Positions 1-7,508 of a stretch of 52,549 bases of DNA are shown here, piece by piece. Position 1 is the first letter of the stretch; each line of letters begins with the position of its first letter. A program made the position numbers and the translations under genes. The notes below the pieces were generated by a model. That model saw only the letters and a list, made by a program, of their open reading frames with translations, searched no databases and was not told the DNA's origin. The DNA lies in assembly GCA_949959185.1 (NCBI GenBank), contig CATLIX010000020.1, positions 1 to 52,549 of the forward strand, read 5' to 3'. The stretch is from an uncultured Eubacterium sp. Lineage in GTDB: Bacteria > Bacillota > Clostridia > Lachnospirales > Lachnospiraceae.

Positions 1-423
1 ATCTACCAGATAACCGTTGTTATCCACACTAAAAATTCCAACTCTTGACAAGAATAATCCCGATCCCTCTACATTAGTAAAAGTACCGTTCACCATGTTT
101 CCTACAAGGAAGAATCCTGTTCCGTCAATCATACAGTCCATAGTTCTTGAAGACGGCGACGGTGCCCCTGTGGTGTATACGTTGGAGATAGATGATACGG
201 TGGAACCATAACCTACCTGAGAAGCGTTATGTCCTCCGGCCGCTCCGGCTATGACACTACCTCCGGTACTGTTGATGGAATTCGTATACATTGCGTCTTT
301 GAAGTTGTAACTGTAGGATTTGAATCCCCAGGTATTTACATTGGCAATATTATTACCGATTACGTCCAGCTTTGATTGATGCGCTTTGAGTCCTGCGACT
401 CCAGCTACCATTGATCTGACCAT
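1..423 (-). CDS. flgE: Flagellar hook protein FlgE, N-terminal part (runs off the window)
   Basis: The minus strand from 423 to base 1 is open for 141 codons and continues past the edge. The N-terminus has the flagellar rod/hook signature: VAGVAGLKAHQ, then LDVIGNNIANVNTWGFKS, followed by a polar stretch and a DGTGFFLV motif typical of FlgE/FlgG/FlgF proteins. The flagellar basal-body rod domain sits at about residues 1-35. FlgE forms the hook outside the cell and is exported by the flagellar type III system without a cleaved signal. I chose the ATG at 421-423 because AGGAAG lies 7 bases upstream; the ATG at 428-430 is in another frame. Its neighbour at 508-864 normally precedes flgE in Clostridia flagellar operons, which favours FlgE over FlgF/FlgG. 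Confidence 0.85.
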   Translation of the reverse strand, partial: MVRSMVAGVAGLKAHQSKLDVIGNNIANVNTWGFKSYSYNFKDAMYTNSINSTGGSVIAGAAGGHNASQVGYGSTVSSISNVYTTGAPSPSSRTMDCMIDGTGFFLVGNMVNGTFTNVEGSGLFLSRVGIFSVDNNGYLVD

Positions 424-507
424 TTTTCATACTTCCTTTCTATTATACCGCTGTCGGGGAGGGCTTGCGAGTCGCGCAAGCCCTTAAGCCTCCTCTAATG
501 GTCCGGC

Positions 508-864
508 TTACATTATGACAGCACTGTCTATATTAGTAAATATGTTCTCTTTCATCTCGGTTCCGGACATGGTTGTTACCACCACGTTGTGAGGGACGTT
601 GACGATAAATGCACCGCTCTCTCCTATGATAACTACGTCTCTGGCGCCCTTGGATCTGGCTTTCTGAACTGCCTGATTAAGGTCGTTAAGAAGATTGTCG
701 GTCATCTCGATTCCGCGTTCCTGCACTCTTTGAACCGCATGTTTTGAAAAATGTACTGATTGGGATCTCTCTGCTTCCTGCTGCAAGAGATCGGCAAACT
801 GTATATTTGGATTTTTATTTGCCGGGGTATCGATTCCCTTCTGACCCGCTGGGCGTGCCTGCAA
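508..864 (-). CDS. Flagellar operon protein of the TIGR02530 type, probably 5'-truncated
   Basis: The 118-residue product carries the family core: FSKHAVQRVQERGIEMT, a helical middle, then a segment resembling DVVIIGESGAFIVNVP that ends in VVTTMSG. In Firmicutes flagellar operons this small protein of unknown role lies between flgD and flgE, and here flgE follows it in the same direction. The only upstream start is a TTG at 862-864, with a modest GAGG before it. The frame stays open upstream to a stop at 937-939, and that extension does not look like the usual N-terminus. flgD is absent: the sequence instead switches to what looks like the 3' end of trmD on the other strand. The gene may therefore be cut at its 5' end by a rearrangement (see findings). 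Function unknown; the family assignment is from memory of the motif. Confidence 0.72.
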   Translation of the reverse strand: MQARPAGQKGIDTPANKNPNIQFADLLQQEAERSQSVHFSKHAVQRVQERGIEMTDNLLNDLNQAVQKARSKGARDVVIIGESGAFIVNVPHNVVVTTMSGTEMKENIFTNIDSAVIM

Positions 865-951
865 CTGTCGCCTCAGGAGCGGGAGTGGCTGGAGGAATAT
901 GAAAAATCCTCTGATTCCCGCGGGGTTGTTGACTTTTCAGAAAAATTATGA
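865..951 (+). pseudogene. Possible 3' remnant of trmD upstream of rplS
   Basis: On the plus strand a frame ends at the TGA at 949-951 with residues LSPQEREWLEEYEKS, then a short polar tail. An LSxxExxxLxEY ending is what TrmD (tRNA guanine-37 N1 methyltransferase) C-termini commonly look like, and trmD normally lies just before rplS. Left of about base 865 this frame only reads antisense through the flagellar gene, so any TrmD coding is lost there. This is inference from a 25-30 residue tail plus gene order; it could be chance. If right, the essential gene must be intact elsewhere or the junction is an assembly error. Confidence 0.4.
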
Positions 952-957
952 TAGAAT
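929..957 (+). promoter_or_regulatory. Promoter of rplS
   Basis: TTGACT at 929-934 and TAGAAT at 952-957 are separated by 17 bases. The resulting 5' UTR to the ATG at 1039 is about 75 nt. L19 leaders in some Firmicutes are autoregulatory; I cannot tell whether this one is. Confidence 0.6.
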
Positions 958-1038
958 ATCAACCTGTGAGACAGAAAATGATGGTCCTCTGTTACGAAAG
1001 GTATTAAGAACATCGGAATATAATCAGGAGGTCACAGG

Positions 1039-1392
1039 ATGAACGCAACAGAAATTATGAAAAGTATTGAACAGGAACAGTTAAAATCAGAGATTACGGA
1101 ATTCCGCGTAGGCGATACCATTAAAGTATATGGTAAGATTAAAGAAGGAAACCGTGAAAGAATTCAGGTTTTTGAAGGAATTGTGTTAAAGAGACAGGGC
1201 GGCAGCAACCGTGAGACTTTCACCGTAAGAAAATTCTCCAACGGTGTGGGAGTTGAGAAGACCTGGCCGCTGCATTCTCCCAATGTTGAGAAGATTGAAG
1301 TTGTCCGCCGCGGTAAAGTAAGACGTGCGAAATTAAATTACCTGAGAGGACGCGTAGGCAAGAGAGCAAAAGTAAAAGAGCTGGTAAAATAA
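1039..1392 (+). CDS. rplS: 50S ribosomal protein L19
   Basis: This is a 117-residue protein of normal length for L19, which sits at the 30S-50S interface. The diagnostic [20 protein letters not shown] and the [20 protein letters not shown] stretch are present, as is the basic C-terminus with [15 protein letters not shown] strong AGGAGGT at 1026-1032 sets the ATG. It has its own promoter and a terminator-like hairpin after it. The following genes (lepB, rbgA, rnhB) keep the order seen in Bacillus. Confidence 0.98.
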   Translation: MNATEIMKSIEQEQLKSEITEFRVGDTIKVYGKIKEGNRERIQVFEGIVLKRQGGSNRETFTVRKFSNGVGVEKTWPLHSPNVEKIEVVRRGKVRRAKLNYLRGRVGKRAKVKELVK

Positions 1393-1408
1393 TCCGGACA
1401 GAATGCAG

Positions 1409-1440
1409 AAGGGACAAATACAATTGTAGTTGTCCCTTTT
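1409..1440 (+). terminator. Rho-independent terminator after rplS
   Basis: A 9-bp stem, AAGGGACAA (1409-1417) with TTGTCCCTT (1430-1438), is followed by a short run of T. The next hairpin (1438-1483) begins within this T-run. Confidence 0.8.
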
Positions 1441-1483
1441 TCCTCATACAGGAGATTCCTCCGGGTTTCCTGTATGAGGAAAA
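1438..1483. repeat. 16-bp inverted repeat (palindromic element) before lepB
   Basis: The arms TTTTCCTCATACAGGA (1438-1453) and TCCTGTATGAGGAAAA (1468-1483) are perfectly complementary around a 14-base loop. The arm core (ACAGGA / TCCTGT) resembles the palindromes at 22219-22284 and 30836-30895, suggesting a related family. No 14-mer tag like that of the other two follows here. Confidence 0.6.
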
Positions 1484-1519
1484 TGATATGCAGGATACAG
1501 GCACCTTGCGGAGAGAAAA

Positions 1520-2101
1520 ATGAGAAGGACATCAGGATTAAATTTTAACCGGAAAAAGCGAAAAGTAAATACAGGATTACTGAGAGAGATTGCGCTCTGG
1601 ACAGGGGAGATTCTGCTGACCATGTTTGTGGCAGTCCTTTTGGTGTTATTTGTGGGATTCCGCATTTCTGTGGTGGGCCCTTCCATGTCTCCCACGCTGG
1701 AGAACGGAGAGAAAATTCTGGTCAACCGGCTTGTGTATAAAATATTCAGCCCGAAGCAGAACGATCTGATTGTATTTCTGCCCAATGGAAACGAGAAATC
1801 CCATTACTATATCAAGCGGGTCATCGCCATGCCGGGAGACAAAGTGCAGGTAAAGGAAGGCATGATTTATATTAATGGAGAGCCTTTTGAAGAAAAGGTG
1901 GAAGTTCCCGCCATTGAAAATGCACTGCTGGCAGAAGAAGAACTCACCGTGGGCGAGGACGAGTATTTTGTGCTGGGGGATAACAGGAACAACAGCGAGG
2001 ACAGCCGGTACGCCAGTATTGGAAATGTAAAGAAAGAATATATTGTGGGAAAGGCATGGTGTATTGTCTGGCCCTGGGACAGATTCGCTCTGCTGAAATA
2101 A
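1520..2101 (+). CDS. lepB: Signal peptidase I (first of two)
   Basis: This is a 193-residue type I signal peptidase (S26), which removes signal peptides from exported proteins at the outer face of the membrane. One N-terminal membrane segment lies at about residues 27-48. The catalytic serine is in GPSMSPT (S55) and the general-base lysine in YYIKRVIAMPGD (K99). The late GDNRNNSEDSRY box is intact. The ATG follows GGAGAG at a suitable distance. It lies 15 bases before rbgA; a second paralogue is at 2985, so the two flank rbgA. Single-membrane-segment form typical of Gram-positive bacteria. Confidence 0.95.
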   Translation: MRRTSGLNFNRKKRKVNTGLLREIALWTGEILLTMFVAVLLVLFVGFRISVVGPSMSPTLENGEKILVNRLVYKIFSPKQNDLIVFLPNGNEKSHYYIKRVIAMPGDKVQVKEGMIYINGEPFEEKVEVPAIENALLAEEELTVGEDEYFVLGDNRNNSEDSRYASIGNVKKEYIVGKAWCIVWPWDRFALLK

Positions 2102-2116
2102 CGGAAAGGTGATAAT

Positions 2117-2968
2117 ATGCAGTTTCAATGGTATCCTGGACATATGACGAAAGCCAGACGTCAGATGCAGGAAGATATGAAATTAATAGATCTGGTAATT
2201 GAACTGGTAGACGCCAGAATTCCCTTAAGCAGCCGCAATCCCGATATAGATGAACTTGGAAAGCAGAAAGCCAGACTGATTCTTATGAACAAAGCGGATC
2301 TGGCCAGTGAAGAACAGACAGCCGCCTGGGCGGAATATTTCAGGAAAAAGGGCTGGTTTGTGGTAAAACTGGACGCCAGGTCCCGGACAGGGATGAAGAC
2401 CATCAGCAGCGTGATTATGGAAGCCTGCAGGGAGAAAACGGAGCGGGACCGGAAACGAGGCATTAAAAACCGTCCCATACGGGCCATGGTGGTGGGAATT
2501 CCCAACGTGGGTAAATCCACGTTTATCAATACCTATGCGGGAAAAGCCTGTGCCAGAACGGGAAATAAGCCGGGGGTAACCAAAGGAAAACAGTGGATTA
2601 AGCTGAATAAGAATGTGGAGCTTCTGGACACGCCTGGAATTTTATGGCCCAAATTTGAAGATCAGCAGGTGGGGCTGCTGCTGGCACTGATTGGCTCCAT
2701 AAAAGACGAAATTTTAAATATTGACGAACTTTCTCTGGAACTGATTGGAATTCTGAAGGAAAATTATCCTGGAGTGCTGGCTGCACGGTACGGGGTGGAA
2801 GAAGACCGGAATCCGCCGGAACTGCTGATGCAGATTGCCGAAAACCGCAACTGTGTCAAAAAGGGAAATGAGCCTGATTACAGCAAAGCGGCAGCCCTTG
2901 TCATTGACGAGTTCCGCAGCGGACGCCTGGGAAACATAACCCTTGAATTCCCCAATGAGGAGAGTTGA
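2117..2968 (+). CDS. rbgA: Ribosome biogenesis GTPase A (YlqF/RbgA)
   Basis: This 283-residue circularly permuted GTPase acts late in 50S subunit assembly. The permuted motif order is visible: G4 NKAD at residues 58-61, then G1 GIPNVGKS at 127-134, then G3 DTPG at 171-174. The N-terminal WYPGHMTKARR is diagnostic of the RbgA/YlqF branch. The position between rplS and rnhB matches Bacillus. The start has AAAGGTGA just upstream. Its stop codon (2966-2968) lies about 16 bases before the chosen start of the next lepB. Confidence 0.96.
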   Translation: MQFQWYPGHMTKARRQMQEDMKLIDLVIELVDARIPLSSRNPDIDELGKQKARLILMNKADLASEEQTAAWAEYFRKKGWFVVKLDARSRTGMKTISSVIMEACREKTERDRKRGIKNRPIRAMVVGIPNVGKSTFINTYAGKACARTGNKPGVTKGKQWIKLNKNVELLDTPGILWPKFEDQQVGLLLALIGSIKDEILNIDELSLELIGILKENYPGVLAARYGVEEDRNPPELLMQIAENRNCVKKGNEPDYSKAAALVIDEFRSGRLGNITLEFPNEES

Positions 2969-2984
2969 AAAGAAAGAAGAATGT

Positions 2985-3611
2985 ATGATTATGAATAAAA
3001 AGGAAGAGGACAGGAAACAGGAAGAAAACCGGAAAGAGAAAAGGGCGGGAAAGGAGAAATCTCCCAGGGATAAGTCGGATATGGTGAAAGAGACCCTGAG
3101 TTTTATTCTCTATATTGCAATTGTATTTCTGGTGACCTATCTGGTGATTCATTATGTGGGGCAGCGCACCCAGGTAAGCGGTACTTCCATGGAATATACC
3201 CTCAGTGACGGAGATAATCTGATTGTGGATAAAATCAGCTACCGGTTCCACGACCCGGAACGGTTTGATATCATAGTATTTCCTTTTCAGTACAAAGAAG
3301 ATACTTATTATATCAAGAGGATTATCGGCCTGCCGGGAGAAACGGTACAGATTGATGACGAAGGGAATATTTATATTGACGGGGAAGTGCTGGAGGAATC
3401 CTACGGAAGAGAGATTATTTTAGATCCGGGAGAAGCCGCCAGTCCCATTGAACTGGGAGAAGGAGAATATTTTGTGCTGGGAGATAACAGGAATGCAAGT
3501 TCAGACAGCCGGGATCCCAGTGTGGGCAAAATACGCAGAGAAGATATTATCGGAAGAGCCTGGCTGCGGCTTTATCCCTTTGACCGGATTGGATTTATCA
3601 AACATCAGTAG
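2985..3611 (+). CDS. lepB: Signal peptidase I (second copy, with long charged N-terminus)
   Basis: The 208-residue S26 peptidase has its catalytic serine in GTSMEYTL (S68), lysine in YYIKRIIGLPGE (K111) and a GDNRNASSDSRD box. It begins with about 33 very charged residues (K/E/R-rich) before its single membrane helix at about 36-58, unlike its upstream paralogue. The frame is open further back (an ATG at 2955 overlaps rbgA), but only the ATG at 2985, with the purine run AGAAAGAAGA before it, has plausible initiation context. The two paralogues differ in the substrate-groove region, so division of labour is possible but not shown. Confidence 0.93.
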   Translation: MIMNKKEEDRKQEENRKEKRAGKEKSPRDKSDMVKETLSFILYIAIVFLVTYLVIHYVGQRTQVSGTSMEYTLSDGDNLIVDKISYRFHDPERFDIIVFPFQYKEDTYYIKRIIGLPGETVQIDDEGNIYIDGEVLEESYGREIILDPGEAASPIELGEGEYFVLGDNRNASSDSRDPSVGKIRREDIIGRAWLRLYPFDRIGFIKHQ

Positions 3612-3663
3612 GGGGATAAATCCGGAATCCTCAGGAGACAGTACAGGATAAGAGGAGAATACA

Positions 3664-4434
3664 GTGGGAGAACAGAAAAAAATCAGTGAGATAAAAGAGG
3701 AATTACAGGCAGCAGAGGAGACGATGCTGCCTGCCTTTATTTCCGAATATAACAATGACAGTCGCGCCGGAGTTCAGAAATTGCTGCAGCAGGCCGGAAA
3801 ACGTCTGGAGAAGCTGCAGCAGGAGCGGGAGAGAATCGAGAGACTGAAAGTTTATGAAAGGCAGTACGAACAGGCAGGCCATGTGTGCGGAATCGACGAG
3901 GCGGGCAGAGGGCCACTGGCAGGCCCTGTGGTGGCCGGGGCAGTAATTCTGCCCAAAGACTGCGGAATTCTTTATATCAATGATTCCAAAAAGCTCAGTG
4001 AGAAAAAAAGAGAAGAACTCTATGAGGTGATTATGGAGCAGGCCCTGGCCACAGGAATCGGCATGGTAAGTCCCGCCAGAATTGATGAAATCAATATTCT
4101 TCAGGCAACTTATGAGGCTATGCGGCAGGCTATTCAAAATTTAACTCTGACGCCCGATATATTATTAAATGATGCTGTGACCATTCCCCAGGTGGACATT
4201 CCTCAGGTTCCCATTATCAAAGGAGATGCGAAAAGCATTTCCATCGGAGCGGCAAGTATCATTGCAAAAGTAACCAGAGACAGGCTGATGGTGGAATACG
4301 ACAAAATTATGCCGGAGTATGGATTTGCCCGCAACAAAGGATACGGTTCCCAGGAACACATGCAGGCAGTCCGGACTTTTGGGCCCTCGCCCATACACCG
4401 TCAGACCTTTATAAAAAACATAGAAAGGCAGTGA
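3664..4434 (+). CDS. rnhB: Ribonuclease HII
   Basis: This 256-residue RNase HII removes ribonucleotides from DNA and RNA from RNA/DNA hybrids. The catalytic start CGIDEAGRGPLAGPVV (acidic residues D78, E79) is followed by NDSKKLSEKKR and GAASIIAKVTRD. The first 70 residues form an extra helical N-terminal extension, as in Bacillus RnhB. The start is GTG, set by AAGAGGAG a few bases upstream. The stop overlaps the next ATG (TGATG), implying translational coupling. Confidence 0.96.
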   Translation: MGEQKKISEIKEELQAAEETMLPAFISEYNNDSRAGVQKLLQQAGKRLEKLQQERERIERLKVYERQYEQAGHVCGIDEAGRGPLAGPVVAGAVILPKDCGILYINDSKKLSEKKREELYEVIMEQALATGIGMVSPARIDEINILQATYEAMRQAIQNLTLTPDILLNDAVTIPQVDIPQVPIIKGDAKSISIGAASIIAKVTRDRLMVEYDKIMPEYGFARNKGYGSQEHMQAVRTFGPSPIHRQTFIKNIERQ

Positions 4435-6341
4435 TGGATATGTCATTTTTGGAGGGTGTTCATCAATATCAGGCCAATACAGCATCCAATACACAGACCC
4501 TGAATTCTGTAAAGGAAACAGCTTCCGTGCGTCCGGCCTCTCAGCTTCAGGAACTGGTTCCGGGCAAAGTGTTTGAAGGAATGGTGACAGACATAAAAAG
4601 CAACGGTCAGGTAACTCTTGGACTGAGCGACGGAAGTACCATACAGGCCAGAATGGAGACGGGAGTCACACTGGAACAGGGGCAGCCCATGCTGTTTGAG
4701 GTAAAGGGTACCACAGAAGAACAGATTTCCATCCGCCCGGTGGTTCTGGAAAGTGCTCAGAATCCCACATTGATGAAAGCGCTGGAGGCGGCGGGACTGA
4801 AGGTAAATCCCCGTAACCTGTCCATGGTAAACCAGATGATGATGGAGCAGCTTCCCATAGACAGAAACAGCCTGCTGCAGATGGCGCGGGCTGCGGCCGG
4901 TTTTCCTCAGGCAGACATGCAGATGCTGGTTCAGATGCAGAAGCTGGGATTTCAGATTACGGAAAATTCCCTGAACCAGTTTCAGAATTATCAGAACGGA
5001 CAGCAGGCAATCCTGCCGGATTTGCAGAACCTGATGGAAGGTCTTGCAAATCTGCCGGAGCAGCTGTTCGGACAGGAAGGACAGGGACTTACGGAGAATT
5101 TTACGCTGGGCGGCAGCGGGCAGAATCCGGCGACAGCAGGGGCCGGGCAGAATCCGGCAGCGGCAGGAGTCGGACAGAATCCGGCGGCAGGAGCCGGACA
5201 GCAGACAGGCCGGATTCCCGGAATTCAGCAGCAGATTATGGAAATTCTGCTGGGCAACAGTACACAGGCAGAGGGAGCGGGTGCGGCAGGGGGACAGACG
5301 GAGACCGTGAATCCGGATTTGCAGAATCCGGTATCTCAGAATCCGGCTTCTCAGGGTACAGGAGTACTGGAAAGCCTTACCGGCGCAGCCCAGGCGGAGT
5401 CTCAGGCCCAGGTACAGGCCAAAGCAGAGTCCCAGGTCCAGGTACAGGCCCAGGCAGGAGTTCCCCCGGAAGCTCCGGAATCTGCCGGGAAAGAGAGCGG
5501 CGCCCAGGCGCAGAATAGCATAAACCAGATACTGACCGGAGAACAGCAGGAGAATCTGGCCTCCATGCTGAAAGAATCCGGGGCAGCGGAAAATCAGCAG
5601 CTTCTGCCCCAGGGCAGGCTGAATGCGAACCTTTCTGCCGGAGAATTTCTGCAGCAGATGATGAAAGCCCTGGAAAGCAGCGAGTATGGAGAGGCCGGGG
5701 CCATGAAGAAGCTGTTTTCTTCAAAAGAAGTGAAAAACCTGATGAAACAGGCCATGACAGAGCAGTGGATGCTGACGCCGGAAAAATTAAAAGAAGAAGG
5801 GGCTGTAAAGGAGCTGTACCAGCGTCTGAACCGGCAGATGTCAGAGTTGCAGCAGGTGCTGTCCCAGGCGGGAAAGGAAGGCAGCGCCCTGGCAAAAACA
5901 GCTCAGTCCGTGCAGAATAATCTGGATTTTATGAATCAGTTAAATCAGGTGTACACCTATGTGCAGCTTCCGCTGAAACTGCAGCAGCAGAATGCCCACA
6001 GCGATTTGTATGTGTATACCAACAAAAAGAATCTGAGGGAAAAGGAAGGCGATTTGTCCGCACTGCTCCACCTGGATATGGAACATCTGGGTTCCACCGA
6101 TATTTATGTGAAAATGCATGGACAGTCGGTGCAGACGGATTTCTACCTGGCAGATGAGAAATCTTACCGGCTGATTGCCGGATTTACAGATAAACTGGCG
6201 GAACGTCTGGAGCAGAAAGGATATAGCTGTGAGATAAAGGTGGAAAACAGGAAACTGCAGAAAGATTCTCCCCGGGAATTTCTGGAGCAGGAAAAGCCTG
6301 CCGGAAAGCTGCACCGGTATTCCTTTGATGTGAAAGCATAG
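4434..6341 (+). CDS. FliK-like flagellar hook-length control family protein (YlqG position)
   Basis: The 635-residue protein has a Q/A/G-rich low-complexity middle (about 215-360) with imperfect repeats such as GQNPA and QAESQAQVQ. The C-terminal domain (about 500-635) contains LLHLDMEHLGSTDIYVKM, matching the FliK/Flg_hook pattern in which an LG-centred segment is followed by beta strands. It occupies the place of Bacillus ylqG, between rnhB and the FlhB-like gene, outside a flagellar operon. FliK measures hook length and interacts with FlhB during export switching; a FlhB C-terminal paralogue is next door, so the pair may form a FliK-FlhB-like module. The start is the ATG at 4434, in the TGATG overlap; a GTG at 4431 is the alternative. 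Substrate and role unknown. Confidence 0.75.
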   Translation: MDMSFLEGVHQYQANTASNTQTLNSVKETASVRPASQLQELVPGKVFEGMVTDIKSNGQVTLGLSDGSTIQARMETGVTLEQGQPMLFEVKGTTEEQISIRPVVLESAQNPTLMKALEAAGLKVNPRNLSMVNQMMMEQLPIDRNSLLQMARAAAGFPQADMQMLVQMQKLGFQITENSLNQFQNYQNGQQAILPDLQNLMEGLANLPEQLFGQEGQGLTENFTLGGSGQNPATAGAGQNPAAAGVGQNPAAGAGQQTGRIPGIQQQIMEILLGNSTQAEGAGAAGGQTETVNPDLQNPVSQNPASQGTGVLESLTGAAQAESQAQVQAKAESQVQVQAQAGVPPEAPESAGKESGAQAQNSINQILTGEQQENLASMLKESGAAENQQLLPQGRLNANLSAGEFLQQMMKALESSEYGEAGAMKKLFSSKEVKNLMKQAMTEQWMLTPEKLKEEGAVKELYQRLNRQMSELQQVLSQAGKEGSALAKTAQSVQNNLDFMNQLNQVYTYVQLPLKLQQQNAHSDLYVYTNKKNLREKEGDLSALLHLDMEHLGSTDIYVKMHGQSVQTDFYLADEKSYRLIAGFTDKLAERLEQKGYSCEIKVENRKLQKDSPREFLEQEKPAGKLHRYSFDVKA

Positions 6342-6425
6342 AACTTATGTTTTACAGAGAAAGAAAATGGAAATCCGGACTGACAGGCTGTGAGTAAATA
6401 TGGGAACGGAGGGAGCCAAAGGGCC

Positions 6426-6752
6426 ATGGACGGAACAAGATACAGAAATACAAAAGAGCTGGTAACCATGGAAACCACATCGGGTGAAAAGCAGAAAACC
6501 GCTGTGGCCATAGCCTACAATCCGGGGGAAACCGCACCGAAAATCATAGCTACCGGAAAAGGGCATCTGGCGGAGCGGATTATTGAAAAGGCGAAAGAAG
6601 ACAACATCCCCTTTTACCGGGATGATAAACTGGCAAAAACCCTGTCCAAACTGGAAATCGGCGATATGATACCGCCGGAACTGTATGAAGTGGTGGCGGA
6701 AATACTGGTATTTGTAGATGATATGGAGCGAATGCGGGAGAAACTGCGGTAA
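6426..6752 (+). CDS. FlhB C-terminal-domain homologue (YlqH-like)
   Basis: This soluble protein of about 108 residues corresponds to the cytoplasmic FlhB/EscU C-terminal domain only. Recognisable parts are AIAYNPGETAPKIIATGKG, HLAERIIEKAKEDNIPF and IPPELYEVVAEIL. In FlhB the autocleavage loop is NPTH; here it reads NPGE, so the cleavage-promoting histidine is missing. No membrane segments are present. Bacillus has the same stand-alone protein (YlqH) in the same neighbourhood. An upstream in-frame GTG at 6390 would add 12 residues; I prefer the ATG at 6426 behind GGAGGG. Proposed role: partner of the upstream FliK-like protein. Confidence 0.85.
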   Translation: MDGTRYRNTKELVTMETTSGEKQKTAVAIAYNPGETAPKIIATGKGHLAERIIEKAKEDNIPFYRDDKLAKTLSKLEIGDMIPPELYEVVAEILVFVDDMERMREKLR

Positions 6753-6801
6753 ATCACAGAATAAGAAATAAGCGGAGCAGATACAGGGGAGACCGTATCA
6801 G

Positions 6802-7206
6802 GTGACAGTAAACAGGAGACAGAAGGGGTATGTAAATTTGGGAAAAGCAGGAAATGAGAACCGCAGTCTTGGCATGGCCTTCGAACAGCAGGCGGCAGAA
6901 TTTCTGAAAGAAAAGGGTTATCAGATTCTGACGGCAAATTTCCGCAGCAGGTATGGAGAAATAGATCTGGTGGCCAGACAGGGGAAATACCTGGTATTTG
7001 TGGAAGTAAAATACCGGAAAGATATAAGAGGCGGCCATCCGCTGGAGGCGGTGAATCTTTCAAAGCAGCGGAAAATCTGCCGGACGGCGGAATATTACTG
7101 TCTCCGTTATGGATATGGAGAAGAGACGCCCTGCCGGTTTGACGTAATCGGAATTCTGGGAACAGAGATGATTCATGTGGAACATGCGTTTCCTTTTCGG
7201 CGCTGA
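6802..7206 (+). CDS. UPF0102 / YraN family endonuclease-like protein
   Basis: The 134-residue protein has the YraN pattern: LGMAFEQQAAEFLKEKGYQIL, then GEIDLVARQGKYLVFVEVKYRK. The acidic residues and lysine in EIDLV and EVK give the PD-(D/E)XK nuclease-like fold signature. Its cellular role is not established. The GTG at 6802 gives the full frame; a TTG near 6839 behind AAGGGG would give a shorter, more family-like N-terminus. It ends the rplS-to-yraN gene run. Confidence 0.88.
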   Translation: MTVNRRQKGYVNLGKAGNENRSLGMAFEQQAAEFLKEKGYQILTANFRSRYGEIDLVARQGKYLVFVEVKYRKDIRGGHPLEAVNLSKQRKICRTAEYYCLRYGYGEETPCRFDVIGILGTEMIHVEHAFPFRR

Positions 7207-7223
7207 AACTATCCAATTATCAA

Positions 7224-7449
7224 AATTTCATGTACAATTTCCACAGTTTCTTTTAAATATCTCCTTCATACAAAAGGCCGAAATGCCAGACGCACCGGAC
7301 ATTCCAGCGAGCCTCTGAATGCAAAGAATCATGTTCAGCAGAGGCTTTCATGCTTCTTTAAGTCTCGCTTCCATAGTGCTGAAATGCATTTCTCACCTTT
7401 TGCATGAGAAAATATTTATATTCAAATCTTTTGAATTGTACATGAAATT
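7224..7449. repeat. 226-bp non-coding element bounded by 16-bp inverted repeats
   Basis: This region lies in the 302-bp gap between yraN and pgeF. AATTTCATGTACAATT (7224-7239) and its exact reverse complement (7434-7449) bound an interior with further self-complementarity: AGCCTCTG near 7311 with CAGAGGCT near 7335, and the palindrome GAAATGCATTTC at 7381-7392. No credible gene is inside and no clear target-site duplication flanks it. It could be a MITE-like element or a structured leader of pgeF. I see no clear promoter. Confidence 0.55.
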
Positions 7450-7508
7450 AACACAATTATTGAGTTTCACAATTATCTGTTTATGCATAATAACAGGAAG
7501 GAGCGGTT

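Noticed and set aside
5101-5460. Repeats in the FliK-like gene as a mobile or CRISPR-like repeat
   Set aside because: They are imperfect, in frame, and encode low-complexity GQNPA and QAESQ stretches, so they are protein-level repeats.
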